From Streptomyces verrucosisporus (GTDB lineage Bacteria; Actinomycetota; Actinomycetes; Streptomycetales; Streptomycetaceae): 64,000 nt of DNA. The translations under genes were made by a program, and so were the position numbers. The stretch covers positions 46,013 to 110,012 of the forward strand of contig NZ_JADEYH010000020.1 of NCBI RefSeq assembly GCF_017114865.1, written 5' to 3'. The notes under the pieces were generated by a model. That model was given only the letters and a program-made list of their open reading frames with translations, made no database searches and had not been told where the DNA came from. Positions 10,935 through 20,351 of this stretch are shown here, piece by piece (within the stretch, counting starts at the first letter, position 1; each line of letters begins with the position of its first letter).

Positions 10935-11702
10935 TCAGACATCCGGGCGCAGCATCGGTGGATTCAGCACCGTGGCGCCGCCGGCCCGGAACAACTGTGC
11001 GGGCCGACCACCCTGACGAGTCGTCGTACCGCCGGTGGGCACCAGGAAGCCGGGAGTGCCGGTGACCTTGCGGTGGAAGTTCCTCGGGTCGAGTGCGACC
11101 CCCCACACCGCTTCGTAGACCCGTCGCAGTTCTCCCACGGTGAACTCCGGTGGACAGAAGGCGGTGGCGAGCGAGGAGTACTCGATCTTCGACCGCGCCC
11201 GCTCCACTCCGTCCGCGAGGATCCTGGAATGGTCGAAGGCCAGCGGATCGGGCTGCCCGCCACTTCGGTCCGGGCCGTCCCCGCAAGGCTGCCCAGGGGG
11301 CAGCAGGCTGTCCACCGGTGCCCAGCGGACACTGTCGGCGTCGCCGCCGGCCGTGGGAGTGGGCAGATCGGGGGCCAGCACCAGGTGGGCGACGCTGACC
11401 ACTCGCATCCGCGGGTCCCGTCCCGGATCGCCATAGGTGGCGAGTTGTTCGAGATGGGCGCCGGTGTGCCGGTCGTCCGGCCCCTGGACGTGCAGTCCGG
11501 TCTCCTCGGTGAGTTCGCGGGCGGCCGCGGCCCCGAGATCCTCTTCGATGCGCACGAACCCTCCGGGCAGCGCCCACCGCCCCTGGTAAGGAGACTCGCC
11601 CCGGCGTACGACCAGCGCGCACAGGGCATGCCTTCGCACGGTGAGCACGACCAGATCGACGGTGACGGCGAAGGGAGGGAAGGCCGACGGGTCGTAGGGC
11701 AT
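10935..11702 (-). CDS. Nudix hydrolase with C-terminal NrtR-like winged helix
   Basis: A 255-residue two-domain protein. The N-terminal Nudix domain holds a complete Nudix box (GX5EX7REUXEEXGU; starts GFVRIEED, ends RELTEETGL, about residues 48-70), so metal binding and hydrolysis of an ADP-ribose-type substrate are possible. The C-terminal domain from about residue 170 (SRILADGVERARSKIEYSS) resembles the winged helix of NrtR, the ADP-ribose-sensing repressor of NAD metabolism genes. It could act as enzyme, repressor or both. No NAD biosynthesis gene is adjacent; the 267 bp between it and whiH is its only sizeable flank. Confidence 0.8.
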   Translation of the reverse strand: MPYDPSAFPPFAVTVDLVVLTVRRHALCALVVRRGESPYQGRWALPGGFVRIEEDLGAAAARELTEETGLHVQGPDDRHTGAHLEQLATYGDPGRDPRMRVVSVAHLVLAPDLPTPTAGGDADSVRWAPVDSLLPPGQPCGDGPDRSGGQPDPLAFDHSRILADGVERARSKIEYSSLATAFCPPEFTVGELRRVYEAVWGVALDPRNFHRKVTGTPGFLVPTGGTTTRQGGRPAQLFRAGGATVLNPPMLRPDV

Positions 11703-11757
11703 GGCGTGATCATAGTCGTCTGCCTGACGATAAACAGAGGCTTGCGCCGCTCCCCCG

Positions 11758-12927
11758 TCAGCCTTGGACCGCCGAGGTGCCGAGACCGCGCGCGGCCCGC
11801 TGCCTCCGCAGGCACTGCCTCAGTGGTTCGGGGTCGAGCCCGCTGTTGCACGCTCCGTGGAGCAACCGCGCGAAGACGTATCCCGGATCCAGGTCAAGCG
11901 CCCGGCCCAGCGCCACACGCGCGCCCGGCTCGTCCCCACCGGACCAGGCGACCCATCCGGCAAGGGTGAGCGGTGCCGCGGCGTGCTCGGCGTAGGCCCC
12001 GACGCACCGCCTGGCCAGCGCCCTCCACAACCGCAGCGCGGGAACGGCGTCACCGCCCTCCATCCACTCCGCGGCCCAGTCCCGGGCGATCCGGTCCTGG
12101 AGACCGAGAATCACGGTGGCGGCCTCCTCATGGGTCAGGAGACGGTCGTCCCGGGCGTCGCCCCCGGCCATCCCCTCCTTCCGGGCCGCCGTCGGCGCGT
12201 TCCGGTAGCGATCGAGCAGCCGCCCGGCGAGCGCCAGGGTCTCGGCACGCACCGTCTCGCGGTCGGCCTCACCCAGCATCCGGGGCACCAGGGCCGCGCC
12301 CGCGGTGTCGAGGGCCTGCTCCTGCGGCCCGGCGGTCGGCGGCCCCAGCGGCACGAGCCTGGCCGTCATCTCCTTCAGGGTCCCTTCCACCCGCAGCCCG
12401 GCGTACGCGGCCGCGGCCGCGATGGCCGAGGTGCCGGGGACGCCCAGCGGTGTGCCCTCGGCGGGACAGCACCTGGCGTCGGGGCAGGAGTAGGACCAGT
12501 AGCGGCCGCCGGAGACGCACAGCGCCTCGTACACCGGCATGTCCAGCGCCCCGCAGGCGGTCCGCAGCCGCTGGGCGAGTGGCCGGAGCCGTTCCATGAC
12601 GGCCCGGCCGCTCTCGCCGCCGGCCGGATCCTGGCACAGGAAGACGAGCGCCGCGTCGGGTCGGTCGCCTCGTGGGACGCCGCTGCCGCGCAGACAGTCG
12701 GCGAGCTGTTCGGCCAGCTCGGGCCACTCCCCTTCCCCAGCGGGAATGCCCACGCGGAGCCGGCCGCCGAAACGGCCGTTCGGGCCGTGGAGACCGACCA
12801 GGACGACAGAGTCGTCGGGGTGGTAGCCGAGCAGGTAGGGGAGGGAGTCGACCAGCTCGGCCGGACCGCGCAGGGTGACCTGGGCGGTGGCGGACGGCTG
12901 CCGGGTGGATTCGCTGTGCTGTGTCAT
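11758..12927 (-). CDS. DUF4192 domain-containing protein
   Basis: A 389-residue soluble protein with the DUF4192 signature near the N-terminus (ELVDSLPYLLGYHPDDSVVLVGL) and Cys residues in YWSYSCPDARCCPAEGTPL. The C-terminal third is helical and TPR-like (ALRLWRALARRCVGAYAEHAAAP). The family is widespread in actinobacteria and of unknown function. ATG at 12927 matches the family start and has a GGGG element close upstream; the longer frame adds only low-similarity residues. The Nudix gene starts 55 bp downstream of its stop on the same strand, so the two may be co-transcribed. Confidence 0.85.
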   Translation of the reverse strand: MTQHSESTRQPSATAQVTLRGPAELVDSLPYLLGYHPDDSVVLVGLHGPNGRFGGRLRVGIPAGEGEWPELAEQLADCLRGSGVPRGDRPDAALVFLCQDPAGGESGRAVMERLRPLAQRLRTACGALDMPVYEALCVSGGRYWSYSCPDARCCPAEGTPLGVPGTSAIAAAAAYAGLRVEGTLKEMTARLVPLGPPTAGPQEQALDTAGAALVPRMLGEADRETVRAETLALAGRLLDRYRNAPTAARKEGMAGGDARDDRLLTHEEAATVILGLQDRIARDWAAEWMEGGDAVPALRLWRALARRCVGAYAEHAAAPLTLAGWVAWSGGDEPGARVALGRALDLDPGYVFARLLHGACNSGLDPEPLRQCLRRQRAARGLGTSAVQG

Positions 12928-13090
12928 GCCCCGACAGTGACGCGGACGGACGGGGCGGCGTGCGGCTCCGTCCACAGGCGGCTCCAACAGGCATATGCAC
13001 CGATATACCGATGATCACATTGACTGCATGGGGGTCTGGTTATCCACAGGCGGTTCGCACGGTGTCGGTGTCATCGGGTTGCATGGACGC

Positions 13091-15256
13091 ATGAGCGAGG
13101 AGAATCTGCGCGCCGCGGCCGACGCCGTACTGGTCCGCCTCACCGGCGACACCACCGGTGAGGCGAGGCTGCGCGCCGACCAGTGGCGAGCCGTCGAGGC
13201 TCTGGTGGTGGAACGCCGGCGGACCTTGGTGGTGCAGCGCACGGGCTGGGGCAAGTCGGCGGTGTACTTCGTGGCGACCGCGCTGCTGCGCGAGCGCGGC
13301 GAGGGGCCGACGGTGATCGTCTCCCCTCTTCTGGCGCTGATGCGCAACCAGGTCGAGGCCGCGGAGCGGGCGGGCGTCCGCGCCCGGACGATCAACTCCG
13401 CGAACACCGAGGAGTGGGAGACGGTCCACGCCGAGGTGGCCGCGGGCGAGGTGGATGTGCTGCTCGTCAGTCCGGAGCGCCTCAACAACCCCGACTTCCG
13501 CGATCAGGTCCTGCCGAAGCTGGCCGCCACCACCGGACTGCTGGTGGTTGACGAGGCACACTGCATCTCCGACTGGGGCCACGACTTCCGGCCCGACTAC
13601 CGGCGGCTGCGGACGATGCTCGCCGAGCTCCCCCCGGGCGTCCCGGTGCTGGCCACCACCGCGACGGCCAACGCCCGGGTGACGGCCGACGTGGCGGAGC
13701 AGCTGGGCACCGGCGGGAGGGGGACGGACGCGCTGGTGCTGCGCGGCCCGCTGGACCGGGAGAGTCTCAGCCTGGGGGTGCTGCGCCTGCCGGACGCGGC
13801 GCACCGGCTGGCCTGGCTCGACGGCCACCTCCACAAGCTGCCGGGCTCCGGCATCGTCTACACGCTGACTGTCTCGGCCGCCGAGGAGGTGGCGGCGTTC
13901 CTGCGGCAGCGGGGGCACACCGTCGCCTCCTACACCGGACGGACGGAGAACGCCGACCGGGAGGCGGCCGAGGCGGACCTGCTGGGCAACAGGGTCAAGG
14001 CACTGGTGGCCACCTCCGCGCTGGGCATGGGCTTCGACAAACCGGATCTGGGCTTCGTCGTCCATCTCGGCTCCCCCTCCTCCCCCATCGCCTACTACCA
14101 GCAGGTGGGCCGGGCCGGACGCGGGGTGGAGCACGCCGAGGTGCTGCTGATGCCCGGCCCGGAGGACGAGGCGATCTGGCGGTACTTCGCCTCCCTGGCC
14201 TTTCCTCCCGAGGAGCAGGTGCGCCGCACTCTGGACGTGCTGGCGTCGGCCGGGCGGCCGCTGTCCCTGCCCGCTCTGGAGCCACTGGTGGAACTGCGCC
14301 GCTCGCGGCTGGAGATGATGCTCAAGGTGCTCGACGTGGACGGGGCGGTGCGGCGGGTGCGCGGCGGCTGGGTCTCCACGGGCGAGCCCTGGTCCTACGA
14401 CACCGAGCGGTACGCCTGGGTGGCGCGGCAGCGGGAGGCCGAGCAGCGCGCGATGAAGGAGTACGCCGCCACCTCCGGGTGCCGGATGGAGTTCCTGCGA
14501 CGGCAGCTGGACGACGCGGAGGCGGCGCCCTGCGGGCGGTGCGACAACTGCGCGGGCCCCCGGTTCGGCACCGACGTCGACCCGGCGGCGCTGGAGGCCG
14601 CCAGGGGGGAACTGGGGCGCCCCGGCGTGGAGGTGGAGCCCCGCAGGATGTGGCCGACGGGGCTTCCCGCGATCGGCCTGGACCTCAAGGGCCGCATCCC
14701 TACGGGCGAGCAGGCGGCCCCCGGCAGGGCGCTGGGCCGGCTGTCCGACATCGGATGGGGCAACCGTCTGCGCCCATTGCTGGAGCCGCCCTCGCAGGAC
14801 GGACCGGTGCCCGACGACGTAGCCGGTGCCGTGGTCTCCGTACTCGCCGACTGGGCGCGGGGACCGGGCGGCTGGGCCTCGGGGGAGGAAGACGCGCCGG
14901 CCCGCCCGGTGGGGGTCGTGACGATCGACTCGCGGACCCGGCCACAGCTGATCAGGTCTCTCGGGGAACGGATAGCCGCGGTCGGCCGGATGCCGCTGCT
15001 GGGCACCGTGGAATACGCCGACAGGGCGTCGGACACCCGTATCCCGCGCAGCAACAGCGCGCAGCGGCTGCGGGCCCTGCACGGTGCGCTGACGGTGCCC
15101 GGGCCGCTGGCGGATGCGGTCGCGGCGGCCGGCGGCCCGGTGCTGCTGGTGGACGACGTCACGGATACCGGCTGGACCCTGGCCGTGGCCGCCCGGCTGC
15201 TGCGCAGGGCCGGGGCCCAGGGGGTGATGCCGCTGGTACTGGCCGTGCGGGGTTGA
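13091..15256 (+). CDS. RecQ-family ATP-dependent DNA helicase fused to a phosphoribosyltransferase domain
   Basis: A 721-residue SF2 helicase. Seen in order: Walker A variant RTGWGKSAVYF (about residue 52), SPLLALMRNQV, the DEAH-type box VVDEAHCISDWGHDF, motif III ATTATANARV, motifs V/VI ATSALGMGFDKPDL and QQVGRAGRG, and the RecQ zinc-binding segment with C-x17-CGRCDNC. Instead of HRDC domains, the last about 115 residues (from VGVVTIDSRTRPQLI) look like a type I phosphoribosyltransferase with the PRPP loop VLLVDDVTDTGWT. RecQ helicases unwind forks and recombination intermediates; the role of the fused domain is unknown. ATG at 13091 was chosen because the upstream extension looks non-coding, but its ribosome site is weak. 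Confidence 0.85.
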   Translation: MSEENLRAAADAVLVRLTGDTTGEARLRADQWRAVEALVVERRRTLVVQRTGWGKSAVYFVATALLRERGEGPTVIVSPLLALMRNQVEAAERAGVRARTINSANTEEWETVHAEVAAGEVDVLLVSPERLNNPDFRDQVLPKLAATTGLLVVDEAHCISDWGHDFRPDYRRLRTMLAELPPGVPVLATTATANARVTADVAEQLGTGGRGTDALVLRGPLDRESLSLGVLRLPDAAHRLAWLDGHLHKLPGSGIVYTLTVSAAEEVAAFLRQRGHTVASYTGRTENADREAAEADLLGNRVKALVATSALGMGFDKPDLGFVVHLGSPSSPIAYYQQVGRAGRGVEHAEVLLMPGPEDEAIWRYFASLAFPPEEQVRRTLDVLASAGRPLSLPALEPLVELRRSRLEMMLKVLDVDGAVRRVRGGWVSTGEPWSYDTERYAWVARQREAEQRAMKEYAATSGCRMEFLRRQLDDAEAAPCGRCDNCAGPRFGTDVDPAALEAARGELGRPGVEVEPRRMWPTGLPAIGLDLKGRIPTGEQAAPGRALGRLSDIGWGNRLRPLLEPPSQDGPVPDDVAGAVVSVLADWARGPGGWASGEEDAPARPVGVVTIDSRTRPQLIRSLGERIAAVGRMPLLGTVEYADRASDTRIPRSNSAQRLRALHGALTVPGPLADAVAAAGGPVLLVDDVTDTGWTLAVAARLLRRAGAQGVMPLVLAVRG

Positions 15257-15376
15257 GTCACGGTCCGCCCGCCGGTCCACCGCGGAGGGACCCGGCGTGA
15301 TCAGGGCGACTCGGTACTCCATTGCCGCAGCCGTGTTCACCCGTGAGAATTGGTTCGGTGCCACGGAGGGAGGACC

Positions 15377-16024
15377 ATGACCGTTGGCTTCGTCTCACCG
15401 CCGCCCGCCGGGACCCCGTCCCACGCCGGACGCGTCCTCGAACCCGCCGAGTGGGCCGCCGCCGGGATCCCTCTGCTGCGCAGCCCGCGCGAACTGGTGG
15501 CCGGGCTGCACACCCGCCACCGGCCCGGGCCAGCCACCTCCGTCGTCGCGGTGCTCGGCCCGGACGAACGGATCATCGCCAGCGCGTCGTTCTCGCGGGC
15601 CAACTCCACTCCGGACGGCTGGGAGTGCCGCAACGTCCTGCTGTCCCAGATGCGCAGGATCGTCCCGCACGACCTGCGCCGCCGCAGGCCCTCGCGGACC
15701 GCGGTCCTGCTGTGCTGCCGTGAGGACGACCCGGGCTGGAGCGACGAGGACGGCGCGTGGATGTGGGGACTGCGTGACGCCTGCATACTGCACGGCCTGC
15801 GGTGCGGGGCGTACATCACCGTGACCCGTACCGGCTGGCAGGTGCTCGGCGAGGACCGCGGTGGACGACGGCCGTATGTCGGCGGCCCCGCCGTCTGGGA
15901 CACACGGCCGGAAAGCGGGGACCGGGACGACGGGACACCTGAGGAAAGCGGCCCGCAGGGAAGCGGCCCCGGGAGAAGGACCCCGGGGCGCTCCGGGGCG
16001 CGGTGGGGTACGGCGGCCCGCTGA
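15377..16024 (+). CDS. Conserved hypothetical protein
   Basis: A 215-residue protein I recognise only as a Streptomyces-type conserved hypothetical. The first 165 residues are dense and ordered-looking, with conserved-looking blocks TSVVAVLGPDERIIASASF, WECRNVLLSQMRRIVPHD and WMWGLRDACILHGLRCGAYI. The last 50 residues are Gly/Arg/Pro-rich and probably disordered. ATG at 15377 has a strong GAGGGAGGA site. It follows the RecQ fusion by 120 bp on the same strand. No catalytic motif is evident. Confidence 0.7.
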   Translation: MTVGFVSPPPAGTPSHAGRVLEPAEWAAAGIPLLRSPRELVAGLHTRHRPGPATSVVAVLGPDERIIASASFSRANSTPDGWECRNVLLSQMRRIVPHDLRRRRPSRTAVLLCCREDDPGWSDEDGAWMWGLRDACILHGLRCGAYITVTRTGWQVLGEDRGGRRPYVGGPAVWDTRPESGDRDDGTPEESGPQGSGPGRRTPGRSGARWGTAAR

Positions 16025-16061
16025 CCCGCCGGGTGGCGGGCCCGCGGGCCGGAGCGCCGGT

Positions 16062-16694
16062 TCAGAGCAGGGTGCGCAGTCGGCCCGGATCGCCGCAGAC
16101 GATCAGCCTCGACCCTGTCCTGGTCAGGGCGGCGGGCAGTGCCTGGGCAGCCTGTTCGTCCGTACCACCGTTGACCGCGAGCACGACGACCGGACGGCCG
16201 GTGGTGCGCTCCGCGGCCGACGCGTGGGCGTAGAAGACGTCATCGCCCTCGGCCTGTTGGCGCCAGTAGGCCTCCTCGCCGAAGGTGAGCTCGTGCTGCG
16301 CCCAGGGGTGCTGCTCACCGGTGGTGAACACCAGGACGTCGGCGGGTGAGCGACCCTCGTCGAGCAGCCTGTCGACGGTCTCGTCCGCGACCTCGACCGC
16401 GGTGGCGTCGGTGGCCTCGACGAGCTGGATCTGCGGTGCGGCCTTCCCCGGGGCCGCCTTCGTGCCCGCCGCCTCCGCCGCGGGGCGCGAGGCTCCGGCG
16501 TTGCGCGTCGGCGCCGGCCTGCCGGAAACGGGACGGCTGCGGTCGGCCCGCTGCGGAGTCGGCCGAGGACCGGGCCGGGGACCGGGAACGGGTGCGGGAG
16601 GGCGGGGAACCTGTGGGGCCCGGGCAGTGCCCGTCATGTTGCGGGGGCCGGGGACATTCGGGTGGATCTTGGGCTCCTCGGAGCTGTGCGGCAT
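16062..16694 (-). CDS. Hypothetical protein resembling a stand-alone C-terminal module of SF1 helicases
   Basis: A 210-residue protein. Residues 1-90 are Pro/Arg/Ala-rich and disordered. The last 120 residues read like the C-terminal part of a UvrD-type helicase: PQIQLVEATDATA then DVLVFTTGEQHPWAQHE (motif IV-like), DVFYAHASAAERTTGRPVVVLAVNGG (motif V-like) and LTRTGSRLIVCGDPGRL (motif VI-like), but with no Walker A or DExx domain and no motif VI Arg in QxxR form. It may be a degenerate domain now used for binding. The start is uncertain: ATG 16694 is annotated, ATG 16637 is an alternative, and neither has a strong ribosome site. Confidence 0.65.
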   Translation of the reverse strand: MPHSSEEPKIHPNVPGPRNMTGTARAPQVPRPPAPVPGPRPGPRPTPQRADRSRPVSGRPAPTRNAGASRPAAEAAGTKAAPGKAAPQIQLVEATDATAVEVADETVDRLLDEGRSPADVLVFTTGEQHPWAQHELTFGEEAYWRQQAEGDDVFYAHASAAERTTGRPVVVLAVNGGTDEQAAQALPAALTRTGSRLIVCGDPGRLRTLL

Positions 16695-16761
16695 GGGGTG
16701 TTGTCTATCAAACGCCGGCGCCGGACGCGTCGGCGGGTTCAGAAAAAGATTCGGTTTCGAC

Positions 16762-17439
16762 TCAGAAGAGGCCGATCTGCTCGGTCCGCTCGGCACGCGC
16801 CCGTTTCAGGTGCCGCCAGCGCGGCAGTGCGTCCAGATACGACCACGACAGCCGGTGGTGGGGCGTGGGCCCCAGTTCCTCGAGGGCCGCACGGTGAACG
16901 GGCGAGGGGTAGCCGGCGTTGCGGTCGAAGCCGAACTCGGCGTGCTTGACGCCCAGTTCGGCCATACGGGCATCCCGGTGCACCTTGGCGATCACGGACG
17001 CCGCGGCCACCGGGACACACGAGCGGTCACCCTTGACCACCGTACGGACCCGCCAGGGCGCCCCCAGATAGTCGTGCCTGCCGTCGAGGATCACCGCGTC
17101 GGGACGGACCGGCAGCGCCTCCAGCGCGCGTACGGCGGCGAGCCGGAGGGCGGCCGTCATGCCCAGTTCGTCGATCTCCTCCGGGGAGGAGTGCCCGAGC
17201 GCGCGGGCGGTCACCCAGTCGGTGAGCCGCCCGGCGAGTTCGGTGCGGCGGGCGGGCCCGATGAGCTTGGAGTCCGTCAGCCCGTCGGGTGGCCTGCGCA
17301 GCCCTGTGACCGCCGCGCAGACGGTGACGGGCCCCGCCCAGGCGCCCCGGCCGACCTCGTCGATCCCTGCGACGACCCTCGCCCCCGTGGTGGCCCGCAG
17401 GGAACGTTCGACGCGGTGGGTGGGAGGCTCGTACGGCAT
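16762..17439 (-). CDS. rnhB: Ribonuclease HII
   Basis: A 225-residue type 2 RNase H that nicks RNA in RNA/DNA hybrids, including single ribonucleotides in DNA. Seen: the DEVGRGAWAGP active-site segment (Asp and Glu, about residues 26-36), LTDSKLI, VILDG with the third acidic residue, KGDRSCVPVAAASVIAKVHRD, and a conserved C-terminal HHRLSWSYLDALPRWRHL. The ATG at 17439 gives MPYEPPTHRVER, a normal family start; the open frame runs on upstream only as a Pro/Gly-rich extension. It is followed on the same strand by the helicase-module gene 67 bp on. Confidence 0.93.
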   Translation of the reverse strand: MPYEPPTHRVERSLRATTGARVVAGIDEVGRGAWAGPVTVCAAVTGLRRPPDGLTDSKLIGPARRTELAGRLTDWVTARALGHSSPEEIDELGMTAALRLAAVRALEALPVRPDAVILDGRHDYLGAPWRVRTVVKGDRSCVPVAAASVIAKVHRDARMAELGVKHAEFGFDRNAGYPSPVHRAALEELGPTPHHRLSWSYLDALPRWRHLKRARAERTEQIGLF

Positions 17440-17565
17440 GGCGTCAGCCAGGGTACGCCCCACCTTCCGGAGGACGTCCCCCGGGGCCGGGGGTCTTCCC
17501 GGGTCCGGAGGGCCTCCCGCCCGCCGTCCCCCGTCTCCCGCCGGCCCGGCCCGGTCCGGCACTGT

Positions 17566-19323
17566 TCAGCGGTACTCCGGGAGCCGCCCCTCCCGGTCCA
17601 GCCGCCCGCAGGGCAGACCGGTCCGGTCGGCGGGACGCCCGGTGAGCACGGCGCGGGCCCGCACCTCGCCGTAACTGGTCGCGTACCAGGGCTTGTCGGC
17701 GCCGAGGACATCGTCGGCGATGTCCTGCAGGGCGCAGGAGCGCTGAGGCTCGGGCAGGGCGTCGAGGGCCGGTACGGCGTCCGCGGAGAGCCCTCTCAGA
17801 TACGCCAGGTCGATCTGCCCGGTGCGTTCGAAGCGCCGCACGTTCTGCTCGGCCACCAGGGCGTCCGGCGAGGCCAGTCCGAAGCACAGTACGGCGCCCG
17901 CCGCGCTCGTCACCACCGCGCGCGGCAGCCAGCGCCCGCCGAACACCCCGGCCGCCATGATCAGGACGATGACGACGCCGAGCCACAGCTCGGCCCCGGC
18001 CACGGACACCCTCAGCCTGGTCAGGCCGTACGCGTCGACGTACAGCTCCATCCGGCGCAGGGCCGAGAGCACCACGACGAGGGTCAGCGCACACAGGACG
18101 CCCAGGACGGCGCGGACCAGAGTGCGGTCGCGGGCCACACCGCGCGGCGCCCAGCGCAGGGCCAGCGCGATCACGGCGAGGGTCAGGAGGGTGACGGTCA
18201 GCAGCTGCCAGAAGCCCTGGCGGGCGTACTCCGAGTAGGTCAGCCCGGTCTCCTCGAGGACCTTGTCGTAGCCGCCGAAGAGGACCGCGAGCTGGATGGC
18301 GATGAAGGCGGCGAACAGCGCGTTCAGCACGATCAGGGGAAGCGCCCACTCCATGCGTCCCCGGGGCCGCCCCCGGCCGCCCTCGACGCGGTCCCAGCGC
18401 CAGGGGGCCGCGGCGGTGCGGGCCGCTCCCAGCGCGGCCGCCAGTCCCAGGACGGCCAGTAGGGCGTGAGCCGGTCCGTCCGACACCGACACATCGGGCA
18501 CCAGCCCGGCCAGCAGGTCCGCGAAGGCCGCGTCCGCACCCGCGAACAACGCGCCGAAGACGGCCAGCAGCGCGGCCGCGACGCCGGCCGTCCGAACGGC
18601 CGGCCACCAGCGGTCGCGCGATCCGTCCGCCCGCTCGCGCAGCCCGCGCCAGGCCCAGAGGGCGCCCGGCAGGACCTCTCCGAGCACGCCGACGCAGCCG
18701 ATCAGCGTCCCCCGCCAGGTGCGCGTGCCGTGCAGCGCCAGCGACCCCGACGCGAGGGCCGCCACCAGCGCCAGGAAGGTCGGCCACCCCGCGTCCCGCA
18801 GCGCGGGCACCAGCAGCAGCGCCGCCCCGCCTGCGGCCCACACCAGCGACCACGGGCGCACACCGCGCCCCGCGGCCCGTCCGGCGAGGTACGCGGCGAG
18901 GGCGGCCGGCGCGGCGGCCAGCAGCATGTTGAGGCCCAGTCCGTCACCGAGCTGCAACCCGGCGAGCACCCCGGTGGCCAGCACCGCCCAGAGCGCGGCT
19001 GTGCCGATCGGCCCGGGCTCCTCCGGCCTCGCGGCCGTCACCCAGGCGGGCGGGGGTGGTGGCTCGTACGCGGCCCAGGAGGATGCCCCGTGGGTCGTGC
19101 CGTGGGTCGCACCGGATCGCCGCCCGCCGGGGGCGGCGGGTCTCCCCGGCGTGTGGACGGGCTCCCCCGCCGTCCGGACGGGCTTCTCCGCCGGCTCGGC
19201 GCCGCCGGGGGCGGCCTCCTCCCGCCGGGCGTCCCCGCGCCCGCCCTCCTCCCGGACGGCGTCCTTCGGCGGGGTGTCGTCCACCTCGTTCGCCGCGGGC
19301 ACGCCGGACGGCTGATCGGACAT
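17566..19323 (-). CDS. DUF4173/DUF4153-type polytopic membrane protein
   Basis: A 585-residue protein. The first 105 residues are charged, Pro/Gly-rich and likely cytoplasmic and disordered. From about residue 108 there are roughly ten hydrophobic helices. The conserved family part includes GLTYSEYARQGFWQLL, RMELYVDAYGLTRLRV and, near the C-terminus, a soluble segment with two Cys (RSCALQDIADDV). Function is unknown; members are integral membrane proteins of many actinobacteria. ATG at 19323 lies behind GGGGAGGGGAGG. rnhB starts 126 bp downstream of its stop on the same strand. Confidence 0.85.
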   Translation of the reverse strand: MSDQPSGVPAANEVDDTPPKDAVREEGGRGDARREEAAPGGAEPAEKPVRTAGEPVHTPGRPAAPGGRRSGATHGTTHGASSWAAYEPPPPPAWVTAARPEEPGPIGTAALWAVLATGVLAGLQLGDGLGLNMLLAAAPAALAAYLAGRAAGRGVRPWSLVWAAGGAALLLVPALRDAGWPTFLALVAALASGSLALHGTRTWRGTLIGCVGVLGEVLPGALWAWRGLRERADGSRDRWWPAVRTAGVAAALLAVFGALFAGADAAFADLLAGLVPDVSVSDGPAHALLAVLGLAAALGAARTAAAPWRWDRVEGGRGRPRGRMEWALPLIVLNALFAAFIAIQLAVLFGGYDKVLEETGLTYSEYARQGFWQLLTVTLLTLAVIALALRWAPRGVARDRTLVRAVLGVLCALTLVVVLSALRRMELYVDAYGLTRLRVSVAGAELWLGVVIVLIMAAGVFGGRWLPRAVVTSAAGAVLCFGLASPDALVAEQNVRRFERTGQIDLAYLRGLSADAVPALDALPEPQRSCALQDIADDVLGADKPWYATSYGEVRARAVLTGRPADRTGLPCGRLDREGRLPEYR

Positions 19324-19525
19324 GGGCCTCCCCTCCCCTCACCGCGCATCCCCCTACCGGCTTGCGGTGATCAACGCGGCGACTCGGGCGCCACCGTAGT
19401 GCGCCTCCGGCGCGCACCCGCGTTCCGAGCGCCGCTCTGTGACAGAGCGGTGACAAGGGGACGGCGAGGGGCCCGCCCGGCACACGCCGGAAGGGCCGGC
19501 GCGTGCCCGCCGCGCCGCCAGCGCC

Positions 19526-20248
19526 TCACCGGGGCCTTCCGGGGCGCCCGCGCACCCCGGACATCCCGTACGTCTCCCCGGACTCCCCCTCGTAGGGCCC
19601 CGCGTACGACTCGGGGGTGCACCAGCGCTCGAACGGCCGGTCCAGGTGGTAGCGCCCGTCCGTTCCCAGCTCCAGGGCCCGCATCTCCCCGTTGCCCGGA
19701 TTCGACAGCGACTCGAACTCCGCGACCGTCCAGTGCAGCCACCTCATGCAGAACAGCCGCATGGTCAGCCCGTGCGTCACCAGCAGTACGTTCGGCGGGT
19801 GGTCGGGGGACTCGAAACTGCGCCACAGGCTCTCCAGGAAGGCTCCGACCCGGTCGTAGACGTCCGCGCCCGACTCGCCCTGCGCGAAACGGTAGAAGAA
19901 GTGCCCGTACGCGTCGCGCGCCGCCTTCTGCCGCCGTACGTCCTCGCGGTCCTGCCAGTTGCCCCAGTCCTGCTCGCGCAGCCGGGGCTCCTCGCGCATC
20001 CGCACCCGCGCCGGGTCCAGACGCAGTGCGCGGAAGGTCTGGTGGGTGCGGCGGTACGGCGAGACGTAGGCCGAGATCCGCTCCTCTCCGAAGAGGGCCC
20101 GCAACCGCTCCCCCGCCGCCTCGGCCTGCCGGAATCCGCGCTCGGTGAGGCTCAGGGCGTGGTCGGGCACCCGCTCGTAGACCGCGTCGTCGAAGTTTCC
20201 CTCCGACTCGCCGTGCCGGACCAGGACGATGCGCCGGGGTCGTGCCAT
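19526..20248 (-). CDS. Histidine phosphatase (phosphoglycerate mutase superfamily)
   Basis: A 240-residue enzyme with the phospho-acceptor motif VLVRHGESEGN at residues about 8-18, a conserved SPYRRTHQT arginine/histidine segment near residue 65, acidic LREQDWGNWQDRE, and the second catalytic histidine in VTHGLTMRLF near residue 157. These residues make the 2H phosphatase site. The substrate cannot be read from sequence. The ATG at 20248 directly precedes the beta strand, as in the family. Confidence 0.88.
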   Translation of the reverse strand: MARPRRIVLVRHGESEGNFDDAVYERVPDHALSLTERGFRQAEAAGERLRALFGEERISAYVSPYRRTHQTFRALRLDPARVRMREEPRLREQDWGNWQDREDVRRQKAARDAYGHFFYRFAQGESGADVYDRVGAFLESLWRSFESPDHPPNVLLVTHGLTMRLFCMRWLHWTVAEFESLSNPGNGEMRALELGTDGRYHLDRPFERWCTPESYAGPYEGESGETYGMSGVRGRPGRPR

Positions 20249-20351
20249 GCACCCACCCTAAGCACGCAAAGGCTCCACGGCCCAGCCACGAGCCCGGTCA
20301 CAGCCCCCGCACCGGCAGCAACCGGCACCGGCGCAGGCTCCGACACCGGCG

